Assembly (NCBI GenBank): GCA_005883885.1
Contig: VAYF01000265.1
Location: 1 to 5,392, forward strand
Source of the DNA: Actinomycetota bacterium
Lineage (GTDB): Bacteria > Actinomycetota > UBA4738 > HRBIN12
Reading direction: 5' to 3'
Length of the DNA: 5,392 nucleotides
The position numbers and the translations under genes are program-made. This document shows positions 1-4,789 of this stretch, one piece after another (within the stretch, counting starts at the first letter, position 1; every line of letters begins with the position of its first letter). The notes below the pieces were generated by a model. The model saw only the letters and a program-made list of their open reading frames with translations, searched no databases and had not been told where the DNA came from.

Positions 1-1
1 G

Positions 2-238
2 GCGATGGGGTTCGGCAGGCTCATGAACGGAGCGCAGCGGATCCTGCCCGGGAAGACGCCCCTGGCGTTCGAAGGGATCTACATCGCGACGCAGGACCCG
101 AAGACCGACGACTCCCGCACCGCGGCGGAGTTCGGCGTGGAACCCCCGCCGCTCGAGGAGACGCTCACGGACATGATCCGCTGGATGGTCGAGGCCGGAA
201 GGATCCCCGCGAAGGCGGCAGGGCGGATCAGGCAGTAA
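2..238 (+). CDS. C-terminal end of a probable NAD-dependent epimerase/dehydratase (extended SDR), partial
   Basis: The open frame enters from the left edge and stops at TAA 236-238, so only about 78 C-terminal residues are visible. They read like the tail of extended short-chain dehydrogenase/reductases of the epimerase or dihydroflavonol-reductase-like type. Seen here are a substrate-side segment (GIYIATQDPKTDDSRTA), then a hydrophobic-acidic helix (PPPLEETLTDMIRWMVEAG) ending in a short basic tail. In that family the D-[SD]-x-[KR]-A region followed by E-L/F-G, proline residues, and EETL-D-x-x-x-W is the usual ending; this is known from the family, not tested here. The Rossmann fold and the YxxxK catalytic site would lie upstream, outside the window, so the substrate cannot be named. 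The ATG at position 5 is internal, not a start. The last 11 bases overlap the end of the convergent decarboxylase gene. Confidence 0.62.
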   Translation, partial: AMGFGRLMNGAQRILPGKTPLAFEGIYIATQDPKTDDSRTAAEFGVEPPPLEETLTDMIRWMVEAGRIPAKAAGRIRQ

Positions 239-1658
239 CGGCGGGAGCCAGCTCCGCGGCCAGCTCCTCAACGACCGTCGCGATCAGATCCATATCCTCC
301 GGGCGGTTGCGCCAGTTCACCGGCGCGGGACGGAAGGCAACCTTCCCGTCGTACGTCGTGGAGCCGAAGAACACGCGCCCGTCCTCGATCACCGCGCCGG
401 CGATCCGGCGGTTGAGCTCGTCGAGCCGATCCTCGGGGACGCCCGGCGGATGAGCGCGGAAGCACACGATGTTGAGCGGCACGTCGGCCAGGCGTTCGAG
501 ATCGTCTGCCTCATCGACCGTGGCCGCGAGCCGCTGCGCGAGGTCGAGGCTCTGCTCGACGATCGCGCGATGGCCGTTCCGGCCGTACGCGCGGAGCGTC
601 GCCCACACCGCGAACGCTCGGCACCGCCGGGACATCTCGGGGCCGACGTAGCCCCAGTTCGGCTTCGGGTCGTCGAGCGCCGGCAGGTACGCGGCGCCCG
701 CGCCGAACACGCTCGGCTGCAGCAGCCGATCCCGGACGAACGCGAACCCGCAGTCGTACGGGACGTTCAGCCACTTGTGGCCGTCGGCGATCACAGAGTC
801 GGCCCGCTCGATGCCCTCGACGAGATACCGGGTTCGCTCCGACAGCGCCGCGAACAGCCCGAACGCACCGTCGATGTGGAACCACGCGCCGTACCGCTCC
901 GCCAGATCCGCCATCGTGGCGAGCGGATCGAAATCGCCCGCATTCACCTCGCCGGCGCTGCCGATCACGATCGAAGGGGCGCCGTCGAGACCGGCGAGCG
1001 CCGCCTCGAGCGCCTCGACGTCGAGGCGACCGGTGCCGTCGCGAGAGAGCCTGTGCACCTGGGCGCGACCGATCCCGAGCATCCCGAGCGCCTTCACGTC
1101 GCTCGGATGGATATACCCGCTGCCGAAGACCTGGATGGGCGGGAGCCCTGACAGCCCGACGTCGTCCACGTCGACACCCTGCTGGAGCCCGCACGACCGG
1201 CGCGCGCACGCGAGCGCGACGAAGTTCGCCATGGTCGCGCCGGTCGTGAGCACGCCGCCCCACTCGGCCGGCAACCCGAAGAGCTCCCGGAGCCACCCGA
1301 GGGCGATCCACTCAAGCTCGCCGCCCAGCGGGGACGAGACCCACGCGCCCGTGTTCTGATCGAGCGCGCTCGCCAACCAGTCGGCGCCCAACGCTGCCGG
1401 GGTGGTCCCCCCGTCCACGAAGTGGAAGAACCTCGGCCCCGCCGAATGCACCGCGCCGTCGATGCCGGCGACGAGCTCCTCGAGCGCCCGTTCGGAGCCG
1501 ACGCCCTCCTCGGGAAGGTCGCCGCGGAACGACGCGGCCACCTCCTCGGCGCGAAGGTCACGCACGTTCCGGTCGGCGATGGACTCGAGGTACCGCGCGG
1601 CCTCGCTCGACGCCAGGTCGATGACCTTCGGGAGCTCGGCGGGGTCGGGGGCGGCCAT
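228..1658 (-). CDS. PLP-dependent group II amino-acid decarboxylase (aromatic-L-amino-acid decarboxylase-like), 476 aa
   Basis: This is a full-length cytoplasmic fold-type I PLP enzyme of the usual length for aromatic-amino-acid decarboxylases. Visible landmarks are a phosphate-binding TTGATMANF segment (138-146), the histidine expected to stack on the PLP ring (H184 in YIHPSD), the aspartate that pairs with the pyridine nitrogen (D263 in WFHIDGAF), and the Schiff-base lysine K295 in DGHKWLNVPYDC. A mobile-loop region around AAYLP and NWGYVGP (322-340) precedes SRRCRAFAVWATLRAYG, which matches the family's conserved RRFRxLKxW block. The family decarboxylates aromatic or related amino acids to amines; some members are amino-acid aldehyde synthases or have other substrates, so the substrate is left open. 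The ATG at 1658 lies 6 nt after a TAGGAT -10 box, and there is no good Shine-Dalgarno, so translation is probably leaderless. The gene ends within a convergent neighbour. Annotation as a class II aminotransferase would be wrong because of the HKW motif. Confidence 0.9.
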   Translation of the reverse strand: MAAPDPAELPKVIDLASSEAARYLESIADRNVRDLRAEEVAASFRGDLPEEGVGSERALEELVAGIDGAVHSAGPRFFHFVDGGTTPAALGADWLASALDQNTGAWVSSPLGGELEWIALGWLRELFGLPAEWGGVLTTGATMANFVALACARRSCGLQQGVDVDDVGLSGLPPIQVFGSGYIHPSDVKALGMLGIGRAQVHRLSRDGTGRLDVEALEAALAGLDGAPSIVIGSAGEVNAGDFDPLATMADLAERYGAWFHIDGAFGLFAALSERTRYLVEGIERADSVIADGHKWLNVPYDCGFAFVRDRLLQPSVFGAGAAYLPALDDPKPNWGYVGPEMSRRCRAFAVWATLRAYGRNGHRAIVEQSLDLAQRLAATVDEADDLERLADVPLNIVCFRAHPPGVPEDRLDELNRRIAGAVIEDGRVFFGSTTYDGKVAFRPAPVNWRNRPEDMDLIATVVEELAAELAPAVTA

Positions 1659-1664
1659 CGGCGC

Positions 1665-1692
1665 ATCCTACCGGCGCGGTCGCGCCGGTCCA
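1665..1692 (-). promoter_or_regulatory. Putative leaderless promoter of the decarboxylase gene
   Basis: Reading the minus strand, TGGACC (1692-1687, four of six matches to TTGACA) is followed after 16 nt by TAGGAT (1670-1665, fits the actinobacterial TANNNT -10). Six bases later comes the ATG at 1658, so the predicted transcription start falls on or next to the initiation codon. That arrangement is typical of leaderless genes in actinobacteria and agrees with the weak ribosome binding site. The assignment rests on sequence pattern only. Confidence 0.5.
1670..1689. promoter_or_regulatory. Perfect 9-bp inverted repeat in the decarboxylase promoter spacer (candidate operator)
   Basis: ACCGGCGCG (1670-1678) and CGCGCCGGT (1681-1689) are exact reverse complements around a 2-bp centre. 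The dyad fills the interval between the proposed -35 and -10 boxes of the decarboxylase and sits 13 bp from the -35 of the opposing rightward promoter. The 2-nt centre is too tight for an RNA loop without opening pairs, and the repeat would lie upstream of the transcription start. Both points favour a protein-binding site over a terminator. The regulator is unknown; none is encoded in the window. Confidence 0.4.
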
Positions 1693-1701
1693 GGTCGGTA
1701 G

Positions 1702-1730
1702 TTGCCATACGCGCGGCTCCGCGGCACCAT
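1702..1730 (+). promoter_or_regulatory. Putative rightward promoter for the 1737-1984 RNA element
   Basis: TTGCCA (1702-1707) matches five of six bases of the -35 consensus. It is followed after 17 nt by CACCAT (1725-1730), which keeps only the A at position 2 and the A and T at positions 5-6 of TATAAT. The -10 is therefore weak, but the spacing is ideal. It would start transcription near 1737, a few bases before the extended Shine-Dalgarno. It diverges from the decarboxylase promoter with about 80 bp between the predicted start sites. Confidence 0.3.
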
Positions 1731-1741
1731 GTGCCCACGAG

Positions 1742-1757
1742 AGGAAGGAGGTGGTCC
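1742..1757 (+). promoter_or_regulatory. Extended Shine-Dalgarno, 16 nt pairable with the 16S rRNA 3' tail
   Basis: The block AGGAAGGAGGTGGTCC can pair over all 16 positions with the canonical 16S 3' end (GGAUCACCUCCUUUCU), using two G.U wobbles. Typical gene ribosome binding sites pair over 4-7 bases; the ones in this window use AGGAGG, AAGGAG or AAGGA. The AGGAGG core (1746-1751) is 9 nt before TTG 1761 and 13 nt before ATG 1765, so spacing favours the TTG start. The host's actual 16S tail is not in the window. Confidence 0.6.
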
Positions 1758-1760
1758 TGC

Positions 1761-1802
1761 TTGCATGAACAGCGTGAGACCCTCGAGGTGACTGGCTGCT
1801 GA
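1761..1802 (+). CDS. Micro-ORF, 13 aa (TTG start), with an alternative 8-aa frame from ATG 1765
   Basis: Starting at TTG 1761, the frame reads MHEQRETLEVTGC and stops at TGA 1800-1802. It has a C-terminal cysteine and an acidic-basic middle, with no signal or membrane segment. A second choice, ATG at 1765, gives MNSVRPSR ending at TGA 1789-1791 in another frame. The exceptional upstream ribosome-binding block is the main reason to think something here is translated, and its 9-nt spacing favours the TTG. The stop codon lies inside a 9-bp hairpin, an arrangement seen in leader peptides where ribosome position controls RNA folding; that role is inference. No family is recognised. It lies antisense to nothing longer that is believable. 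Confidence 0.35.
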   Translation: MHEQRETLEVTGC

Positions 1803-1810
1803 GCCGTCAC
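1788..1810 (+). other. RNA hairpin enclosing the micro-ORF stop codon
   Basis: GTGAC (1788-1792) pairs with GTCAC (1806-1810). Inside it, after a bulged T at 1793, GGCT (1794-1797) pairs with AGCC (1802-1805) around the loop GCTG. That gives nine base pairs with one bulge. The TGA of the 13-aa frame (1800-1802) is in the loop and inner stem, and the TGA of the 8-aa frame (1789-1791) is in the outer stem. A terminating ribosome would therefore melt it. Confidence 0.45.
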
Positions 1811-1814
1811 TCTT

Positions 1815-1858
1815 GGGCCGGGGCCACCGCCCCGCCCGGTTTTGCCGGGTGACCCGGC
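1815..1858 (+). other. Tandem GC hairpins, two of them mutually exclusive
   Basis: CGGGGC (1819-1824) pairs with GCCCCG (1829-1834) around CACC, and can extend by GGG 1815-1817 with CCC 1835-1837 past a bulged C. Next, CCCGG (1835-1839) can pair with CCGGG (1845-1849) around TTTTG. Alternatively GCCGGG (1844-1849) pairs with CCCGGC (1853-1858) around TGA. The last two share 1844-1849 and cannot coexist, and the middle one also competes with the extension of the first. This is the geometry of a two-state switch, although GC-rich DNA produces such options often. Confidence 0.35.
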
Positions 1859-1886
1859 AGAATCCAAACCAGTTCACCGACCTCCG

Positions 1887-1925
1887 GGCTCCGGCTGGTC
1901 TACCGGACGAAGCCTCCAGAGAGGC
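1887..1925 (+). other. Two further hairpins in the RNA element
   Basis: GGCT-CCGG (1887-1894) pairs with CCGG (1903-1906) and AGCC (1911-1914), leaving an 8-nt loop and an ACGA bulge on the 3' side. GCCTC (1912-1916) pairs with GAGGC (1921-1925) around CAGA and shares three bases with the previous stem, so again only one can form fully. No coding frame with a ribosome binding site is seen between 1803 and 1953. Confidence 0.25.
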
Positions 1926-1953
1926 AGAAGTGCTCGAGAGGCGAAGGACGATC

Positions 1954-1984
1954 GAAGGGCTGGGCCCGTAGGGCCCAGCCCTTC
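1954..1984 (-). terminator. Strong intergenic terminator hairpin, probably bidirectional
   Basis: GAAGGGCTGGGCCC (1954-1967) and GGGCCCAGCCCTTC (1971-1984) form a perfect 14-bp stem with a 3-nt loop. It starts 13 nt after the TAG stop (2000-1998) of the sialidase-like gene, the right place to end that minus-strand transcript. It is not followed by a clear U-tract on either strand, which is common for terminators in GC-rich actinobacteria. Being symmetrical, it would equally end the rightward RNA proposed for 1737-1984. Confidence 0.7.
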
Positions 1985-1997
1985 ATCGTTCCCTCAT

Positions 1998-2459
1998 CTA
2001 CGGCGTGACCGCGCCGTAGATGTTCTGGTCGAGCCCGCCCTGGAACGGGCAGGTGTCCGCGCCGATCGTGCCGTCCGGGTTCGCCACACGGCACTGCAGG
2101 ACGTCGGCGCCGTCGCTGTCGCTGTCCCCACCCTCACGCAGGTCGGAACCGGTGACCACGTTGCGCCAGTCGGTCCAGGTGCCGTACGAGAACGACCCCA
2201 CCGAGCTGATGTAGAGGTAGTCCCCGCCGAACGGGAGCGTCCGCCCGCCGAACTGCTCCCAGTTCGGGTTGCTGGAGACGTCGCTCAGTCGGGTCGCGGT
2301 CGACCACGTGAGCGTCGAGGTGGATCCGCTCGCCGCGAACGCGTCGAGCGACGGCACCGTGCTCCGGTCGGCGCAGTTGCCGATCGGCCGGCTCGGGCTG
2401 TAGCACGGATCGTTCCGGCTATCCCACCAGATCGCGTGCATGCTTCCGTCGCCGGCAGA
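1998..2459 (-). pseudogene. C-terminal part of the sialidase-like gene, out of frame with its N-terminal part
   Basis: From about 2459 to TAG 2000-1998 the minus strand carries 153 codons in a different frame from the upstream gene body. It begins SAGDGSMHAIWWDSRNDP, continues with NPNWEQFGGRTLPFGGDYL, and ends in GGLDQNIYGAVTP. These blocks are what I recall as the C-terminal third of secreted actinobacterial sialidase-like propeller proteins, where the WWDSRND block is preceded by a FPDISADGG-like stretch. The longer open frame to 2621 has shadow-type composition before 2459 and no ribosome binding site, so it is not a gene start. No slippery heptamer is visible at the junction. On its own this piece has no signal peptide and would not be made; it belongs with the upstream fragment. 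Confidence 0.75.
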
Positions 2460-3703
2460 TCCTCCGACGTGACGGAGCCGTACGTCGTGCCCGACGGGAC
2501 CTCCGTCCCCGGGATCGAGGGGTCGTACACCAGGTACACGTAATCGTTCGTGGCGTCCTGCTGGTCGGCGGTCGCACGGATCTGGGTGCCCCCGCGCATG
2601 AACGTGTAGCCCGACGCACATCCGGACGCGCCATCGCCGCAGTCACCGAAGACCGATCCGTCGACACCGATGTCCGTGGGGTCGTAGGGCTCGAACGTCT
2701 GGACCACGTGCGGCGCCGAGAACGTGGCTCCACAGTCCGTGGACGCGTTGTAGGCGATCGCGTCGGTCATGCTGCTGCCGTGCACGTCCGCGAACTGGCG
2801 GTACGTCACGTAGACGTGCCCGTCCCCGGTGACGGAGATGTCCGGGAACTGGATGTCGTGCACGGTCTGGCTGAGCTTCATCGGCGACGAGAACGTCCGG
2901 CCGTGGTCCGTAGACCGTACGAAGTAGACGCTCGAGTTGGAACCGCTCGAGCTGCCGCCCGTGAACCGGGCCCACGCGAAGTACACGTTGCCGTCGCACG
3001 CTCCGCCGGTGCGGTCGACCTCGATCGAGGTCTTGTCGTGGAACTTGCCGAGCAGGTTCGGGGCCGCCGATCCTCGCGCGACGTCGAGCGAACGGACGAA
3101 CTCCTTGCCGTCCCCGCCGCTCGGACCGTTCTCACCGTTCGGGTTCTGATACGTCGCGACCCAGACGTCGCCGAACGTCTTCGCCGTCCCTGCCGGGTCG
3201 GTCGAGCTCTCGGAGCCGGCGAACAGACGGCCGTGCGAGTCCCACGCGAGGACCGGGTCGCCCGAGTCCGCCGTTCGGACGTTCGCGCGTGCCGCGTAAG
3301 GCGACTGGTCGCCTTGGTATCCGGGAACGAGCGAGCTCGTGAAGCTCTGGCCGCCGTCCTCGGAGCGGTAATACCCCAGCCAGATGTCGCCGAGGCCCAG
3401 GAAGGACCCGTCGGCGTTCAGGACGGGGCAGTAGTCGTTCGAGCTGCCGACGATCACGTCCGGGTTCCGCGGATCCACCGCGACGGCCGGCTCGTTCTGC
3501 CGGCCGCGGCTCTGCGAGCACGCCGACAGCACGGCGTCGGTGTACGGGGTCCCGGTGACGAGCGTGTAATCGCTCGTGTACCCGCTCAGGGACGGGTCGT
3601 CGTTCGTCAGCCGCACGTTGGCGCCGGTCGCCTGTGCGGCGGGGACGCCCATCATCGTGGCGACCACCACCACGACGACCGGTGCGAAGCGTCGTACGAA
3701 CAT
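2285..3703 (-). CDS. Secreted sialidase-like Asp-box (BNR) beta-propeller protein, N-terminal part; frame broken near 2462
   Basis: The start is ATG 3703, which follows AGGAGG by 8 nt and opens a signal peptide: basic FVRR, a valine-rich hydrophobic core, and PAAQA as the likely cleavage end near residue 25. An upstream in-frame ATG at 3745 would bury that signal and is rejected. The mature part has three Asp-box-like repeats: SEDGGQSF (114-121), STDHGRTF (264-271) and STDCGATF (321-328). These mark sialidase-type beta-propellers, exported proteins that often act on glycans. EPAVAVDPRNPDVIVGSSND near 71-90 is also typical. True coding runs to about residue 410 (GTTYGSV). After that the frame reads an Arg/Ser/Ala-rich out-of-frame tail to a stop at 2285, while the real C-terminus continues in another frame from 2459. 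Hydrolase activity is unproven: no full catalytic Arg triad can be assigned, and as written the propeller is incomplete. Confidence 0.75.
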   Translation of the reverse strand: MFVRRFAPVVVVVVATMMGVPAAQATGANVRLTNDDPSLSGYTSDYTLVTGTPYTDAVLSACSQSRGRQNEPAVAVDPRNPDVIVGSSNDYCPVLNADGSFLGLGDIWLGYYRSEDGGQSFTSSLVPGYQGDQSPYAARANVRTADSGDPVLAWDSHGRLFAGSESSTDPAGTAKTFGDVWVATYQNPNGENGPSGGDGKEFVRSLDVARGSAAPNLLGKFHDKTSIEVDRTGGACDGNVYFAWARFTGGSSSGSNSSVYFVRSTDHGRTFSSPMKLSQTVHDIQFPDISVTGDGHVYVTYRQFADVHGSSMTDAIAYNASTDCGATFSAPHVVQTFEPYDPTDIGVDGSVFGDCGDGASGCASGYTFMRGGTQIRATADQQDATNDYVYLVYDPSIPGTEVPSGTTYGSVTSEDLPATEACTRSGGIAGTIRATARAGRSATAPTGARCRRSTRSRRADPPRRSRGRPRPD

Positions 3704-3751
3704 GTGCTTCCCCTCCTCTACCGCCTCGGGGGTGGCGGCACGCAAGGCACT

Positions 3752-3781
3752 ACGCTACCGGCGATCCCGTGAAAGGGTGAA
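3752..3781 (-). promoter_or_regulatory. Putative promoter of the sialidase-like gene in the divergent intergenic region
   Basis: On the minus strand TTCACC (3781-3776) is followed after 18 nt by TAGCGT (3757-3752), a TANNNT-type -10. This leaves a leader of about 40 nt with a good ribosome binding site (AGGAGG, 3717-3712). The complementary strand of the same -10 reads TACGCT (3751-3756), so an overlapping rightward -10 for the DUF1801 operon is possible, though I see no matching -35. The two divergent genes share only 109 bp between start codons. Confidence 0.28.
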
Positions 3782-3812
3782 CCGCCCACCGCGCGCACGG
3801 GAAGGAGCGGGG

Positions 3813-4181
3813 ATGGCCAGACCGACCAGCATCGAGGACTACCTGGCCGCCCTTCCGGAAGAACAGCGCGCCGCCCTGGAGCAGCTCCGGGAGACGATCA
3901 GAGCCGCCGCCCCCCGGGCGACCGAGAAGATCAGCTACGCGATGCCGGCGTTCGAACAGGACGGTCGGTTCCTGGTGTCTTACGCGGCCTTCAAGGACCA
4001 CTGCAGCCTCTATCCGGCCAGCACCGCGGTCATGGAAGCGCTCGGCGCCGAGCTCCAGCCGTACTTCTCCGGGAAGGGGACGCTCCGCTTCCGGGCGGAC
4101 GAGCCCATCCCCGCCGCGCTCGTTAAGAAGATCGTCCGGGTGCGGCTCGAGGAGAACGCGGCGCGCCGACCCTCGGGATGA
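3813..4181 (+). CDS. DUF1801 / YdhG-like protein, 122 aa
   Basis: This is a small soluble cytoplasmic protein of the usual DUF1801 length. It opens with the family's helical start (TSIEDYLAALPEEQRAALEQL), then APRATEKISYAMPAF (residues 33-47) and SYAAFKDHCSLYP (56-68), and ends with GKGTLRF (88-94) before an amphipathic C-terminal helix. The pattern E-x-I-x-Y-x-M-P-x-[FL] followed by F-x-x-x-x-H-x-x-x-Y is the family signature. Some relatives (Bacillus YdhG/FrataL) have been proposed as frataxin-like iron chaperones, but most members have no known function, and I do not assign one. The start ATG 3813 has AAGGAG 5 nt upstream; in-frame codons further upstream overlap the divergent signal-peptide gene and look non-coding. 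It is the first gene of a three-gene operon, and its TGA overlaps the next ATG (ATGA). Confidence 0.88.
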   Translation: MARPTSIEDYLAALPEEQRAALEQLRETIRAAAPRATEKISYAMPAFEQDGRFLVSYAAFKDHCSLYPASTAVMEALGAELQPYFSGKGTLRFRADEPIPAALVKKIVRVRLEENAARRPSG

Positions 4182-4774
4182 CGAAGACGCAGTACTACAC
4201 GGCGACGAGCATCGATGGGTTCATCGCGGATGCGGACAACTCGCTCGACTGGCTGTTCGAGGCCGCCTCGAACGGTATCGAGGACACCCGGTTCGGCCGG
4301 TTCTTCGCCGACGTCGGCGCGATGGCGATGGGTGCGACGACCTACGAGTGGGTCCTCGCGCACGAGGGACTGCTCGATGATCCGGGGAAGTGGCGCGCGT
4401 TCTACGGCGACACTCCCTGCTGGGTGTTCACCCACCGAGACCTGCCTTCGGTCCCCGCCGCCGCGCTTTCGTTCGTCCAGGGCGATGTCGGTGCCGTCCA
4501 CGAACGGATGGTCGCCGCCGCCGCCGGCCAGAACATCTGGCTCGTCGGCGGCGGCGACCTGGTTGGCCAGTTCGCCGACCAAGGTCTCCTGGACGAGATC
4601 CTTCTCGGGATCGCGCCGGTGATGCTCGGCGCCGGGGCGCCGCTGCTTCCGCGGCGCCTCGGCGCCGACCGCCTGACGTTGCAAGGCGTCGAACACGACG
4701 AACGCTTCGTCTTCCTGACGTACCGCGTCGGGCACGGGCAGACCCAGGGGCGGTTTGCCGCGCGGTCCCCTTAG
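4178..4774 (+). CDS. Dihydrofolate reductase-fold protein (RibD C-terminal domain family), 198 aa
   Basis: This is a soluble NADPH-dependent reductase-like protein. The N-terminal strand and loop YTATSIDGFIAD (7-18) are the typical start of the RibD_C/DHFR-like family. MGATTYEW (51-58) is the usual helix start after the first strand, and WLVGGGDLVGQF (121-132) is the glycine-rich nucleotide-phosphate loop. It is followed by DEILLGIAPVMLGAGAPLL (139-157), another family hallmark. The stand-alone form without a deaminase domain is common in actinobacteria and usually not in riboflavin operons, so neither folate nor riboflavin synthesis should be assumed. There is no good ribosome binding site at the start; the ATGA overlap with the DUF1801 gene suggests translational coupling. 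The last 15 or so residues (GHGQTQGRFAARSP) run past the family core and look like an unstructured tail. Confidence 0.88.
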   Translation: MTKTQYYTATSIDGFIADADNSLDWLFEAASNGIEDTRFGRFFADVGAMAMGATTYEWVLAHEGLLDDPGKWRAFYGDTPCWVFTHRDLPSVPAAALSFVQGDVGAVHERMVAAAAGQNIWLVGGGDLVGQFADQGLLDEILLGIAPVMLGAGAPLLPRRLGADRLTLQGVEHDERFVFLTYRVGHGQTQGRFAARSP

Positions 4775-4789
4775 GGGAAGGATTCGGAC

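Larger units (their letters stand above)
1737..1984 (+). ncRNA. Candidate structured small RNA / leader-peptide element with micro-ORF and terminator
   Basis: The 339-base interval between the decarboxylase and sialidase-like genes contains no conventional CDS, but on the plus strand it has an ordered series of signals. These are a possible promoter, a 16S-tail-complementary block (1742-1757), a micro-ORF (1761-1802), a hairpin over its stop (1788-1810), a GC hairpin (1815-1837), two overlapping alternative hairpins (1835-1849 and 1844-1858), two further hairpins (1887-1914 and 1912-1925), and a perfect terminator-like stem (1954-1984). The genes to the right are on the other strand, so the RNA has no downstream cistron to attenuate. 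It would be a stand-alone RNA, possibly with a tiny peptide, or the remnant of a leader whose gene was lost. I cannot match it to a named RNA family from memory. The 5' end is inferred from the promoter guess; the 3' end is the hairpin. Confidence 0.35.

Noticed and set aside
241..257. Small hairpin (GGAGC...GCTCC) just after the epimerase-like stop
   Set aside because: It has only a 5-bp stem with a 2-nt centre, no U-tract, and lies within decarboxylase codons. It is too weak to call a terminator.
450..1359. Long plus-strand frames inside the decarboxylase gene
   Set aside because: They are antisense to a gene with intact catalytic motifs, and their products are Arg/Val/Pro-rich without recognisable domains.
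1742..1757. Possible leftover 16S rRNA 3' end on the minus strand (GGACCACCTCCTTCCT)
   Set aside because: The bases upstream on the minus strand do not resemble helix 45 or the preceding conserved 16S sequence. The similarity is limited to the tail and is better explained as a plus-strand ribosome-binding block.
1668..1877. A 69-codon minus-strand frame in the intergenic region
   Set aside because: It has no ribosome binding site, its composition is Arg/Pro/Gly-rich, and it runs through the decarboxylase promoter and hairpins.
1998..2621. Start of the sialidase C-terminal frame at ATG 2621
   Set aside because: Residues before about 2459 (MCVGLHVHARG...) are shadow-type and antiphase to the convincing N-terminal frame, and no ribosome binding site precedes the ATG. 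Only the part below 2459 is real coding.
3576..3812. N-terminal extension of the DUF1801 protein by 79 codons
   Set aside because: It runs antisense through the start and signal peptide of the divergent gene and has no family match. AAGGAG sits just before ATG 3813.
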